Source: Dyadobacter sp. CY356 (GTDB lineage Bacteria > Bacteroidota > Bacteroidia > Cytophagales > Spirosomataceae). From it: 64,000 nucleotides of DNA. Location of the stretch: positions 682,001 to 746,000 of the forward strand of contig NZ_JAJTSZ010000002.1 of assembly GCF_021440195.1 (NCBI RefSeq), given 5' to 3'. Position numbers and translations under genes: made by a program. Under the pieces are notes generated by a model. The model was not told where the DNA came from and did no database searches. It saw only the letters and a list, made by a program, of their open reading frames with translations. This document shows positions 43,413 through 51,392 of the stretch, one piece after another (positions within the stretch are counted from its first letter, which is position 1; every line of letters begins with the position of its first letter).

Positions 43413-44687
43413 TCAGGATCCAAAAAATATAGAACTAATCACAAACGTGATGACCGAAATGACGATTCCAAACATAAACACATTGTAGGCAATCCGCAGA
43501 TGACGATACTTTTTGCCAAGCACAACACCCTGAGCGTAAATATCTCTGGTCAGACTTCCGTATAAAAAATCCCTGTCGTCCATCATCGCCTGCATTCCGG
43601 AAGCATAATCAGCAAAACTCATTTTATAAAAATTCCCGAAGAAAAGAAGATTCACTTTTTTCAGGTCAATGTCTTCTTCGGTAAAAGTACCCGGTGGAAC
43701 GGAAGGCCTTGTTGATAAAATTGAGAAGACCATCGTGGTCACACAAACTGTCAACAAAAGGATTGTCGGTATAATAAGTTGAGAATTATCTTCCAGTTTC
43801 CTCAGCAAGATACTCAGCAGAACGGATATAATAATCGAGTTGGTTGAAATCATAATATTGGCTTTATTATCAGCCATATCACTCAATCTCTGATGATTAC
43901 CCGAAGTGATCCGGAACATGGTTTCGATTCCTTTCTCCGGCCGGTCAGATTTTTGCTTTTTAGAAGGGAAATCATCGGCTTCCGGTTTCTGTCTTTTAAC
44001 TTTTTGAGGCTCGCTGTTCTTTTCAGAAATCGCATTGGATACCGGAAGCTGCTCACCCTCTTTACGTGCTTTTTTTATTAGCTTGTCAAGATTCTCCTGC
44101 TTTTTACTATTTAAAAGCTGCTGGCAGTAATCAGTCTGAAAATGATGAGATTCGAGTAAAGCAATCGTCTTTAATCGCCATTCGCTTTTATCTATTTTCT
44201 TACTCGAAAGCAACGCTGTTTCTTTTCTGAGAAGTTTATTGATCTCCTGGAAATCATCAGTTCCGAAGTTGTATAAATCCGCATCACATAGAATTTTCTC
44301 TAACAGATTTACAGGCGACTGAGGCATAATCGTAGCGCTGATACAACCTCCTACTGCCATAATAATTTCCTGCGGAACCAGATTCTCTTGCAAAAATGCC
44401 TTGGCAAGATCAGTTCCCCTGGCCTCATGACCCTCAGCCTTACCGCTATAATATCCACTATCATGAAACCACGCCGCTGTTATAACTATGAAATAATCTT
44501 TATCATCCAGTTTATAGTGTTTTGCAATTTCAGTAGCGCGGGTAACAACTTCGCGTGTATGGTCTTTGTTGTGATATAACAATTCATCGGAAGTATTTCT
44601 ATTTTCAGCCGATTTTATATAATTTTCTACCTCAGCCAATAAAGAAGAATAATTCATATTTAAGGAATTTGATTGATCAATCACCAT
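43413..44687 (-). CDS. HD-hydrolase fused to Pycsar TM effector module (PycTM)
   Basis: This is a 424-residue, two-domain protein. Residues 15-200 are an HD phosphohydrolase: YHNKDHTREVV (His39), AAWFHDSGYY (His75-Asp76), GHEARGTDLA and LCDADLYNFG (Asp135 or 137) provide the metal ligands. A charged linker rich in Lys, Glu and Gln (200-250) follows. Residues 255-424 match PycTM (PF18967/DUF5706): NHQRLSDMADNKANIMIST, membrane helices near 281-296, 304-323 and 402-421, and FGNFYKMSFADYASGM. PycTM proteins kill cells in pyrimidine-cyclase antiphage defence when cCMP or cUMP rises. No cyclase is in the window; fusion to an HD domain and linkage to ppk1 point to another role. A second start at 44657 is possible. 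Confidence 0.88.
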   Translation of the reverse strand: MVIDQSNSLNMNYSSLLAEVENYIKSAENRNTSDELLYHNKDHTREVVTRATEIAKHYKLDDKDYFIVITAAWFHDSGYYSGKAEGHEARGTDLAKAFLQENLVPQEIIMAVGGCISATIMPQSPVNLLEKILCDADLYNFGTDDFQEINKLLRKETALLSSKKIDKSEWRLKTIALLESHHFQTDYCQQLLNSKKQENLDKLIKKARKEGEQLPVSNAISEKNSEPQKVKRQKPEADDFPSKKQKSDRPEKGIETMFRITSGNHQRLSDMADNKANIMISTNSIIISVLLSILLRKLEDNSQLIIPTILLLTVCVTTMVFSILSTRPSVPPGTFTEEDIDLKKVNLLFFGNFYKMSFADYASGMQAMMDDRDFLYGSLTRDIYAQGVVLGKKYRHLRIAYNVFMFGIVISVITFVISSIFFGS

Positions 44688-45103
44688 AATTTGTCAACAT
44701 CCAGTTTCCCTCAAATATCTGCATAAGAATCGGTATTTTATTAAAAATACAGGACATATGTCAGCAAATTCAGAAGGGCACGGTCCAGGTTGTTCCTTCT
44801 TTTTGTACCATCTTTAAAAGTACCGTTGATACTGTATTTTGATAGAAAAAATTCGTTATCACTATTCCCAAATTATAGTAAATTTTTGCTCAAACTTATC
44901 TTAAAACCATGGTTGAAAAAATGTCTCTATCATGCCTATTGTTGTACAAATAATTGCAGTTCATATTTTCAGGAAGATTCGTTTATAATTATGAACCTGA
45001 ATCATACCACTCATATCAACACCATTCTATTAAGGGATCATCATTGTATTTAATCCAAACCCCTATATTTAAGAATTATTCAACAGCTGTGTATTATTGA
45101 AAT
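44688..45103. other. Spacer with no recognisable gene
   Basis: About 415 bp. A plus-strand frame at 44790-45053 is rich in Leu, Cys and Tyr with no ordered pattern and is judged noise. The promoter of the HD-PycTM/ppk1 transcript should lie near 44700-44760; I see no convincing consensus. Confidence 0.4.
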
Positions 45104-45316
45104 ATGCATTATTACATGATGTCATACCTTGTCGACCGGATGGATGAGTATCTGGAATATCGCGGCAAGGAGCTCGAATCTCATGGCACCGGTTCATTTA
45201 GCAAATATTCTAAAATGCTCGATATCCACAGAAAATTTGAATCTCAGAAAAAGGAGAATTATTCACTGTCAGACCTGCAAAAATTTATTGATGCCGTTCA
45301 AAACTCCAGGCATTAA
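45104..45316 (+). CDS. Small hypothetical protein, 70 residues
   Basis: I do not recognise this. MSYLVDRMDEYLEYRGKEL and a Lys/Ser/Glu-rich middle (KMLDIHRKFESQKKE) followed by LSDLQKFIDAVQNS give a charged, helical, soluble protein with ordinary codon use, which favours a real gene over chance. Three ATGs lie close together (45104, 45116 and 45119). A 24-nt inverted repeat (45351-45374) follows the stop by 34 bp. No partner is apparent. Confidence 0.5.
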   Translation: MHYYMMSYLVDRMDEYLEYRGKELESHGTGSFSKYSKMLDIHRKFESQKKENYSLSDLQKFIDAVQNSRH

Positions 45317-45860
45317 TTTTAAAATAATAACAATTGGCACGATTGTAGTACTAGTTCTATTTTTAAATAGAACTAATTATCTATCTACTTGGTAATTAGT
45401 TAAATACGATGTATAGAGATTAACTAAAATATCTACAAAGTTATTTTTATCGGACGATTTACCGCTGTTAAGGAGAAGCGAAAATTACTTTTTTTCAAAA
45501 AAATTTTAATTATTTTAAAAAAAATAAAGTATCAAAATTTTACGCTGCAAACTCAAATTTCATTGGGAATGAATGCAGTCAATAAGAAGAATTTAACCTT
45601 TGACTAAGCGTGTAAATCTTTTAAAAAATATAACATTAACAGTACTTCTGGTACTTTAAAAACTATTAGCATATGTAATATGGTATTTTTCATATTTTTA
45701 ATTTAATAAAAATAAAACGTAAAATTAGAGTAGATTTTACAATTCAAAAAACGATTACCAGTTTAAAAAATATAAATTTTCCTATTCCGACAGTATTTGC
45801 AACTTAAAAAACCCAAATATTGAAATAGATAATTCAATAAAAATACTGGTGATGTTCCAA
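45317..45860. other. AT-rich non-coding stretch with an inverted repeat
   Basis: No gene is seen. Base composition is markedly more AT-rich than the neighbouring genes, with homopolymer A and T runs. TAGTTCTATTT and its complement form an 11-bp inverted repeat with a 2-nt loop at 45351-45374. The stretch leads into the candidate small RNA at 45882. Confidence 0.5.
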
Positions 45861-45868
45861 ATTCTTGT

Positions 45869-45876
45869 TAGCTTTG
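45869..45876 (+). promoter_or_regulatory. Bacteroidetes -7 element of candidate small RNA copy 1
   Basis: TAGCTTTG fits TAnnTTTG exactly. A -33 TTG is not at the ideal distance (TGG is found), so the promoter is weaker than that of copy 2. Confidence 0.5.
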
Positions 45877-45881
45877 TGACT

Positions 45882-45959
45882 GAAAACCAGTTAAATGGTT
45901 CTCATAACGTTGAGTAAAATCGGACATCCCATAGGTCATACCTTAGGGATGTTTTTTTT
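45882..45959 (+). ncRNA. Candidate small RNA, copy 1 (AACGTTGAGT family)
   Basis: A predicted RNA of about 78 nt from the -7 element at 45869 to the terminator at 45924-45959. It has a short 5' hairpin (AACCA/TGGTT), a stretch with AACGTTGAGT (45906-45915), and a terminator hairpin. This is the same order and the same 10-nt core as the minus-strand RNA at 26266-26388. No reading frame is present. No match to a known RNA family is claimed. Confidence 0.55.
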
Positions 45960-45960
45960 G
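45924..45960 (+). terminator. Terminator of candidate small RNA copy 1
   Basis: Stem ACATCCC/GGGATGT (45924-45930 with 45946-45952), an inner AGGT/ACCT pair and eight T residues. Confidence 0.82.
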
Positions 45961-46131
45961 TACGAACTCAATGATGTAACCACTTGTACCTCATTGAGTT
46001 TGATAACTTCTAAAAAACCCAAACAAGAGTGAGGTTTACAAAAATCTATAACCGGGGTTAAATCAAGACCTTTAAATTCCAATCAATTCAGTAATGAATT
46101 CCTTCACGAAACCTTTATATGATGCCGGGTT

Positions 46132-46168
46132 TTAAACAAAAAAGCTGGTATAAGAATATACCAGCTTT
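46132..46168 (-). terminator. Terminator of the 59-residue membrane protein gene
   Basis: A perfect 12-bp stem AAAGCTGGTATA/TATACCAGCTTT with a 4-nt loop, followed on the minus strand by a T-rich run. It lies about 65 bp after the small gene's stop. Confidence 0.72.
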
Positions 46169-46231
46169 GCATCTATAAATTATTTAATTTCGGATCTAAC
46201 CCAACTTTGCAAACCTACCTCAGCGATTTTC

Positions 46232-46411
46232 CTAATTCATCATTACTTTCTTTAAACCTTCATTATTGCGTTTAACAAACCAATCATTCTTACCAGATAC
46301 GGACGTTTTCAATTGCGCAATTAACCAGATCGCACAGGTTGTAATTGCAATGACAAGGATCATAAAGAAATACGGTCCAAAAGTATCCGAATATTTGAGT
46401 AATTGTATCAT
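46232..46411 (-). CDS. Small single-pass membrane protein, 59 residues
   Basis: Not a family I recognise. The ATG at 46411 gives MIQLLKYSDTFGPYF, one strong membrane helix (FMILVIAITTCAIWLIAQL, residues 16-34), then a basic cytoplasmic-type tail (KTSVSGKNDWFVKRNNEGLK) ending at TAG 46232. A purine-rich stretch GAAAG precedes the ATG by 6 bp and a terminator follows. Together these support a real gene overlooked because of its length. Such small helices often sit in respiratory or transport complexes; nothing nearby suggests which. Confidence 0.6.
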   Translation of the reverse strand: MIQLLKYSDTFGPYFFMILVIAITTCAIWLIAQLKTSVSGKNDWFVKRNNEGLKKVMMN

Positions 46412-46583
46412 AACGCTTTCAGTTTAAAGTTGATAGTCAGGTAATCCGGCTTATAAAATAACTATACCAGAACCAGAATCTCTCCGTATTGCCAATATTC
46501 CTATCTGTTGTAAATCAAAAGCTTAGGTCGCAGGATGTGAAATTGTCCCAAGTTTCCTATTCTGTCCGTTTTTGTACCCAATA

Positions 46584-46769
46584 ATGATATCAATTGAAAC
46601 AAATACTGGTAAATTAAGTCAGCGTGGAAGATCTTGTTCCCAAGCAACTATTTTGCAACGGATAGGAATGTCTCGGAAAGATTACAGGTACTGCAACATT
46701 ATTTTATCTGAAACTGTAAAAAATAAAAGCAATGTCATTGCTGAAATAGTAATAGAAGAAATTGCCTGA
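46584..46769 (+). CDS. Possible small ORF, 61 residues
   Basis: Unrecognised. The frame has MISIETNTGKLSQRGRSC at the start and an acidic/hydrophobic end (NVIAEIVIEEIA). There is no clear promoter, ribosome site or conserved pattern, so it may be chance. It lies between the small membrane protein gene and the MATE gene. Confidence 0.2.
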   Translation: MISIETNTGKLSQRGRSCSQATILQRIGMSRKDYRYCNIILSETVKNKSNVIAEIVIEEIA

Positions 46770-46888
46770 AACCAAGAATCGCCCGAATTGTTTTCCATAA
46801 CTTTCAGGAGCCGAATTTTCTGTATATGGTTTACAGAAGCTTTTTAGATAACTTTTTAATTCTCTGCCGCGCTTCTTTTAAACTTTGA

Positions 46889-46896
46889 TAACTTTG
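46889..46896 (+). promoter_or_regulatory. Bacteroidetes -7 element upstream of the MATE gene
   Basis: TAACTTTG fits TAnnTTTG and lies 28 bp before the MATE start codon, which leaves a short leader of about 22 nt. Confidence 0.5.
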
Positions 46897-46924
46897 TAAC
46901 ATTCTAAGACAGTGTTGCAATTTT

Positions 46925-48250
46925 ATGAAAAGTGAAGCTACAAAAACAATAAAACTGGCATTGCCAATTATTATAGGAGAACTTGCCCAAATGGCTCTTC
47001 ACCTTATTGATACGGCGATGGTTGGTGCCATCAGTTATAAACAACTTGCTGCGGCAGCTCTGGTTGTTAACACCATGAACATTCCTTTTGTGATCGGGAT
47101 CGGGATGACGATATCTGTTTCGCAAATGGTTTCACTTTCGCATGGACGGCGTGATGGGCAGCAGGTTTCCCATTATTTATTCAATGGGTTTTGCCTTTGC
47201 GCTCTAACCGCAATCCTGATATCGCTAACATTGGTTTTTGGCAAAAATATCCTTTATCACCTGGGTCAGGACCCCGAGGTGGTGCTTCTTGCGCTTCCGT
47301 TTATGCAGTTAATGGGCTTGTCCATTGTGCCTATGCTGCTATTTATGACGCTTAAACAATTCACTGACGGACTGGAATTTACAAAAACGGCGATGTTTTT
47401 GTCCCTGGCTGGTATGCCGATAAATATTCTCTTAAACTGGCTGCTGATATATGGAAACTGGGGTTTCCCGCGACTGGAACTGGTTGGTGCGGGTTACGCT
47501 ACGCTTATCACCAGGAGCATCATTTTCCTTGCATTGGGTGTTACTATATTAAGACATAAAACATTCAGAAAGTATATAGCTGTAAGGAAAAAACAGTGGG
47601 TTTTACAGCGTAAAACACTTGGAGAATTGCTTCATATCGGTATCCCGAGCAGTCTGCAAATAGGTATGGAAGCTGGGGCTTTTGCGGTTTCCGGTATCAT
47701 TATCGGGACGATCGGAGCTGTTGCACAGGCTGCACATCAGATTGCGTTAAGCAGTGCATCTTTTACTTTTATGGTTTCGATGGGTCTGGCTCAGGCCGGA
47801 TCTATCCGGGTAAGTAATGCCTTTGGGACATCCAACTGGGCAAAAATTGCTGTGATTGGAAAAAGCACCATGATCACCGCGCTGATCTATGGAACATTTT
47901 GTGCCATAGCGTTTGCAGTTTTCCGTTTTGAACTTCCAAAAGCGTTTAATGACAACGCGGAAGTTTTGCAGCTGGCCGCTTACCTGCTTTTATTTGCGGC
48001 TGTTTTTCAGATATCTGATAGCACACAAGCCATCAGTGCCGGTTTGTTACGAGGTATCAAAGATGTAAAAGCGCCAACAATACTGATTGCTATTGCCTAT
48101 TGGGTTATCGGTTTGCCTACTGGTTACGTTCTGGCTTTCCACTTCAAAATGGGTGCTCCGGGTATCTGGCTTGGACTGATTATCGGGCTTACGCTGGCTT
48201 CCGTATTTTTAATCAACCGCTTTTTGAAAATGGCAAAAAGGAATAATTAA
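46925..48250 (+). CDS. MATE-family multidrug/Na+ antiporter (NorM-like)
   Basis: This 441-residue membrane protein has 12 helices in two similar halves. KLALPIIIGELAQMALHLID followed by TAMVGAISYKQLAAAALV is the typical first helix pair, and GIPSSLQIGMEAGAFAVSG near residue 240 starts the second half. The length is normal for the family. MATE proteins export cationic drugs or metabolites using Na+ or H+. It has its own -7 element and appears monocistronic. Confidence 0.92.
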   Translation: MKSEATKTIKLALPIIIGELAQMALHLIDTAMVGAISYKQLAAAALVVNTMNIPFVIGIGMTISVSQMVSLSHGRRDGQQVSHYLFNGFCLCALTAILISLTLVFGKNILYHLGQDPEVVLLALPFMQLMGLSIVPMLLFMTLKQFTDGLEFTKTAMFLSLAGMPINILLNWLLIYGNWGFPRLELVGAGYATLITRSIIFLALGVTILRHKTFRKYIAVRKKQWVLQRKTLGELLHIGIPSSLQIGMEAGAFAVSGIIIGTIGAVAQAAHQIALSSASFTFMVSMGLAQAGSIRVSNAFGTSNWAKIAVIGKSTMITALIYGTFCAIAFAVFRFELPKAFNDNAEVLQLAAYLLLFAAVFQISDSTQAISAGLLRGIKDVKAPTILIAIAYWVIGLPTGYVLAFHFKMGAPGIWLGLIIGLTLASVFLINRFLKMAKRNN

Positions 48251-48395
48251 TTCTATACGCCGGCCCTCTTGCAATACAATTTTTTCCAGTCAGTTTAAAC
48301 CAGGATTGTTTGAATTTTGTAATCATCCGTTTGAATAAGGCAACAGCATTTTAAACGAGTAAGACTACTTTTGTTTCAACAAAAAGAACAAAAAT

Positions 48396-49235
48396 ATGGA
48401 TTCTCAAAAAACCTGGTTTATAACAGGAGCTTCAAAAGGTTTGGGGCTCAGTTTGGTAAAACAATTATTGAATGCGGGACAAAATGTTGCCGCAACAACA
48501 AGGAACATAAACGAGTTGACCAAGTCCGTTGACTCGCCCGGTGCAACTTTCCTGCCACTTTCTGTTGATTTGACCAATGAGGAAAGTGTTGCGGACGCAC
48601 TTAAAGAAACCAGCGCGCGGTTTGGAAGTATTGATGTTGTCATCAACAATGCTGGTTACGGTATCGGTGGAAGTATTGAGGAGCTGACTGACGAAGAGAC
48701 GCGTTTAAGTTTTGATGTCAACGTTTTTGCAACGCTCAATGTGATCAGAAAAGCGCTGCCATATCTTAGAAAACAAAAATCGGGTCATATTATCAACATC
48801 TCTTCCATAGCCGGTATCGCCCCAGGAACTGGCTGGTCTGTTTATGCAGCTGCGAAATATGCAGTGATCGGCTTGTCCGAAGTGTTGGCTGATGATGTAA
48901 AATCCTTTGGAGTAAAAGTAACTGTTGTAGCTCCCGGCGCTTTTCGTACCAGTTTTCTTACGCCGGACTCTTTGGTAATGACCAGCAATCCAATTCAGGA
49001 ATATCAGGCCGTGAGAGATTCGCATAGCAGGTATTTGAACATGGACGGAAATCAGGCCGGAGATCCTGAAAAAGCGGCCGCTGCCATGATTCAGATTGTT
49101 GCCGAGGAAAATCCACCGCTGTATCTTTTATTAGGAAAAGATGCCTATGAACGGGCATTTAAGAAAATGGAGGTATTGACCAGTGAATATGAAAAATGGG
49201 AAAATCTGACAAAATCAACTGGTTTTGATGATTAA
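48396..49235 (+). CDS. Short-chain dehydrogenase/reductase
   Basis: This is a 279-residue classical SDR. WFITGASKGLGLSLVKQLL binds NAD(P); VVINNAGYGIGGSIEELTD is the NNAG block; the Ser in INISSIAGIAPGTGW and Tyr/Lys in VYAAAKYAVIGLSE form the active site. The sequence resembles the group often annotated as 17-beta-hydroxysteroid-dehydrogenase-like. It converges on a TetR regulator with a shared terminator; the regulator may control it despite the convergent layout, but this is weak inference. Confidence 0.9.
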   Translation: MDSQKTWFITGASKGLGLSLVKQLLNAGQNVAATTRNINELTKSVDSPGATFLPLSVDLTNEESVADALKETSARFGSIDVVINNAGYGIGGSIEELTDEETRLSFDVNVFATLNVIRKALPYLRKQKSGHIINISSIAGIAPGTGWSVYAAAKYAVIGLSEVLADDVKSFGVKVTVVAPGAFRTSFLTPDSLVMTSNPIQEYQAVRDSHSRYLNMDGNQAGDPEKAAAAMIQIVAEENPPLYLLLGKDAYERAFKKMEVLTSEYEKWENLTKSTGFDD

Positions 49236-49243
49236 ATCCGAAC

Positions 49244-49300
49244 AAAAAAAGAAGTCAACCCTGAGCCTTCCGCTCTCAAAGGTTGACTTCTTTTTTTTAT
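49244..49300. terminator. Bidirectional terminator between SDR and TetR genes
   Basis: A perfect 17-bp stem (49244-49260 with 49281-49297) with A/T runs on both sides, located between the two convergent stop codons. Confidence 0.88.
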
Positions 49301-49323
49301 TAAGCCGGAATTTCCAGATCAAT

Positions 49324-49908
49324 TCAATTTTCCAGAACCGACAAAACAATTTTGACCGTTCCTTCAATAATCTCCCTTTCCGGCTCAGATTTACTGTAAG
49401 CTTTTAAGCCCCATAGGTTATTGACAAAAAATCCGGCTAACGCTTTTGCCGGTTGGTCACAGGAAATTTGCCCCAGCTCCTGCCCTCTTGTTATCGCTTT
49501 GTAAAAACCCTCTTCAATTGCCTGACGATTTTCGGTAACGATCTCAGCAATTTCGGCATCATGTGGCGCAAGCTCAATTCTTGAATTGACCATAAAACAT
49601 CCCTTAGGCGAACTGTCGCCGAGACACTCCACGGCTGTTGCCTGAAAAATAGCTTTGATAACGGACGGAACATCCTCTGCATTATCTAAAAGAGAGATCA
49701 TGTGCCCGGTAACTTTGTCCCGATAACGGCGTAATGCCCTTATAAAAAGTGTACGTTTATCACCATAAGTATCGTATAAACTCGAACGGCTCAGGCTCAA
49801 TCCATCTACAAGCTCCTGCGCCGAAATTCCATTATATCCTTTAAACCAAAAAAGATCCATCGCTTTGTCCAGAACCAGTTCTTCGTCAAATTCTTTTGAT
49901 CTTGCCAT
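49324..49908 (-). CDS. TetR/AcrR-family transcriptional regulator
   Basis: This 194-residue protein begins MARSKEFDEELVLDKAMDLF at 49908; six upstream residues are possible. The HTH is GYNGISAQELVDGLSLSRSS followed by LYDTYGDKRTLF (residues 25-55), typical of TetR with a C-terminal ligand-binding domain of the TetR_C-type found in regulators such as ComR. The ligand is unknown. It is followed upstream by a 450-bp spacer and converges with the SDR. Confidence 0.88.
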   Translation of the reverse strand: MARSKEFDEELVLDKAMDLFWFKGYNGISAQELVDGLSLSRSSLYDTYGDKRTLFIRALRRYRDKVTGHMISLLDNAEDVPSVIKAIFQATAVECLGDSSPKGCFMVNSRIELAPHDAEIAEIVTENRQAIEEGFYKAITRGQELGQISCDQPAKALAGFFVNNLWGLKAYSKSEPEREIIEGTVKIVLSVLEN

Positions 49909-49926
49909 AGCTAAATTGTAATTCAA

Positions 49927-50378
49927 TAATAATATTAGGTTTGTCGTGAAATATTTTTGTCCGGATTAGACGACATCAATACCAGCTTTGTCAGTGCAAG
50001 TTAATAGCCTTTTTAGCGGACGAAGGTTTGGAAAACACAACCTGCTTCGGGCATTGTTCGTCGGTAACAAAGATTGGTGAAATAATTAAAGTCAAAGTCT
50101 TATTTCACAATATAGGGCTTGTGACTGATATGCATATTTTTACAACATTTTGTCTAAACGCTGTATGAAAACAATTCTGCTGAAATTTGATAAGACATGC
50201 CTGAAGATGGTCCGTATAGGATTGAATAACCTTAAAATACCTCATGTAAGTTCAAAACTACTGCAATTTAGAATCAGTCACAAATTGACAGACCGGCTTG
50301 GATGGTTATCAGTCCGTTAACAGAAAAGTTTATGGCATAAGGATTGAATAGTTATTTTCAGTATTAAATGTAACCAAA
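49927..50378. other. Spacer between TetR and aldo-keto reductase genes
   Basis: About 450 bp with no secure gene. A 51-codon plus-strand frame (50165-50320) begins MKTILLKFDKTCLKMVRIG and is basic, but it lacks any family or context support. Confidence 0.3.
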
Positions 50379-51329
50379 ATGGAAAAAAGAAAATTAGGGA
50401 ATTCCGATATCGAAATTGCGCCATTAGTTTTTGGCGGGAATGTTTTTGGTTGGACAACAGACGACAACCGGACATTTGAATTACTTGATGCTTTTGTTGA
50501 TGCAGGCTTCAACGCCGTTGATACAGCTGATGTCTATTCTGCCTGGGTACCGGGAAATCAGGGCGGAGAATCTGAAACAGCCATTGGAAAGTGGTTCAAA
50601 AAAAGTGGAAAGCGGGATAGCATTATTTTAGCCACAAAAGTAGCTTCCGAAATGGGGCCAGGAAAAAAAGGCCTGAGCAAAAAGTATATTCTCGAAGCTG
50701 TTGAAAGTTCTTTAAAAAGATTGCAGACCGATTATATTGACTTGTACCAATCGCATTATGATGACCCGGAAACAGCAGTTGAGGAAACGCTGGAAGCTTA
50801 TAACGAACTTGTAAAATCAGGGAAAGTAAGAATTATTGGCGCCTCTAACTTTCCGATACCAAGATTGGAAGAATCAATAAAAGTGAGTCAGCAGGAAAAT
50901 CTGGCGGTTTATCAAACATTCCAGCCTGAATTTAATTTATTTGACCGACAGGATTTCGAGCAAAATATTGCTCCTTTCACCGTTGATAACAATCTGAGTG
51001 TGATCAGTTATTTCTCTCTGGCAAGTGGGTTTCTTTCAGGAAAATATCGTTCAAAAGATGACCTGAAAGGAAGCAAGCGATCTGGTATGGTTGAAAAATA
51101 TCTTAACGGAAGAGGTTTTAAGATATTAGCTGCGCTTGACGAGATTTCTGCTGAATATGGCAGCAATCCGGCGACAATTTCTCTTGCCTGGCTCATCGCC
51201 CATCCGGCCGTTACAGCCCCCATTGCAAGTGCAACCACACTTGATCAATTGAAACAATTAACGGTGGCGGCAACTATAAAACTTTCTGATACGGCCATTG
51301 AAAAACTCAATGTTGCCAGTGCCTGGTAG
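50379..51329 (+). CDS. Aldo/keto reductase
   Basis: This is a 316-residue NADPH-dependent TIM barrel. NAVDTADVYSAWVPG contains the catalytic Asp and Tyr (near residues 50-55), SIILATKVASE the Lys (near residue 85), and DLYQSHYDDP the His (near residue 126). SLAWLIAHPAVTAPIASATT near the C-terminus is the cofactor phosphate site. It resembles the YajO/Tas-like group. The substrate is unknown. It is convergent with DUF4269, sharing a terminator at 51353. Confidence 0.92.
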   Translation: MEKRKLGNSDIEIAPLVFGGNVFGWTTDDNRTFELLDAFVDAGFNAVDTADVYSAWVPGNQGGESETAIGKWFKKSGKRDSIILATKVASEMGPGKKGLSKKYILEAVESSLKRLQTDYIDLYQSHYDDPETAVEETLEAYNELVKSGKVRIIGASNFPIPRLEESIKVSQQENLAVYQTFQPEFNLFDRQDFEQNIAPFTVDNNLSVISYFSLASGFLSGKYRSKDDLKGSKRSGMVEKYLNGRGFKILAALDEISAEYGSNPATISLAWLIAHPAVTAPIASATTLDQLKQLTVAATIKLSDTAIEKLNVASAW

Positions 51330-51352
51330 TTGACAAATCTGTATAATGCTCT

Positions 51353-51392
51353 AAAAGCCGGTACTGAAAATAAATAGCCGGTACCGGCTTTT
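51353..51392. terminator. Bidirectional terminator between aldo-keto reductase and DUF4269 genes
   Basis: A perfect 12-bp stem (51353-51364 with 51381-51392) flanked by A and T runs. It reaches into the stop region of the minus-strand gene. Confidence 0.82.

Noticed and set aside
37199..44687. Complete Pycsar or CBASS defence operon
   Set aside because: Only a PycTM module is present. No cyclase, CD-NTase or other defence partner is visible on either strand, so a standard antiphage operon is not claimed.
44790..45053. Plus-strand open frame of 87 codons with a hydrophobic start
   Set aside because: Composition is Leu/Cys/Tyr-rich and irregular, it sits in AT-rich DNA with no ribosome site, promoter or family pattern; judged chance.
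45317..45860. Replication origin in the AT-rich stretch
   Set aside because: No cluster of DnaA boxes and no dnaA or other origin-linked gene nearby; AT richness alone is not enough.
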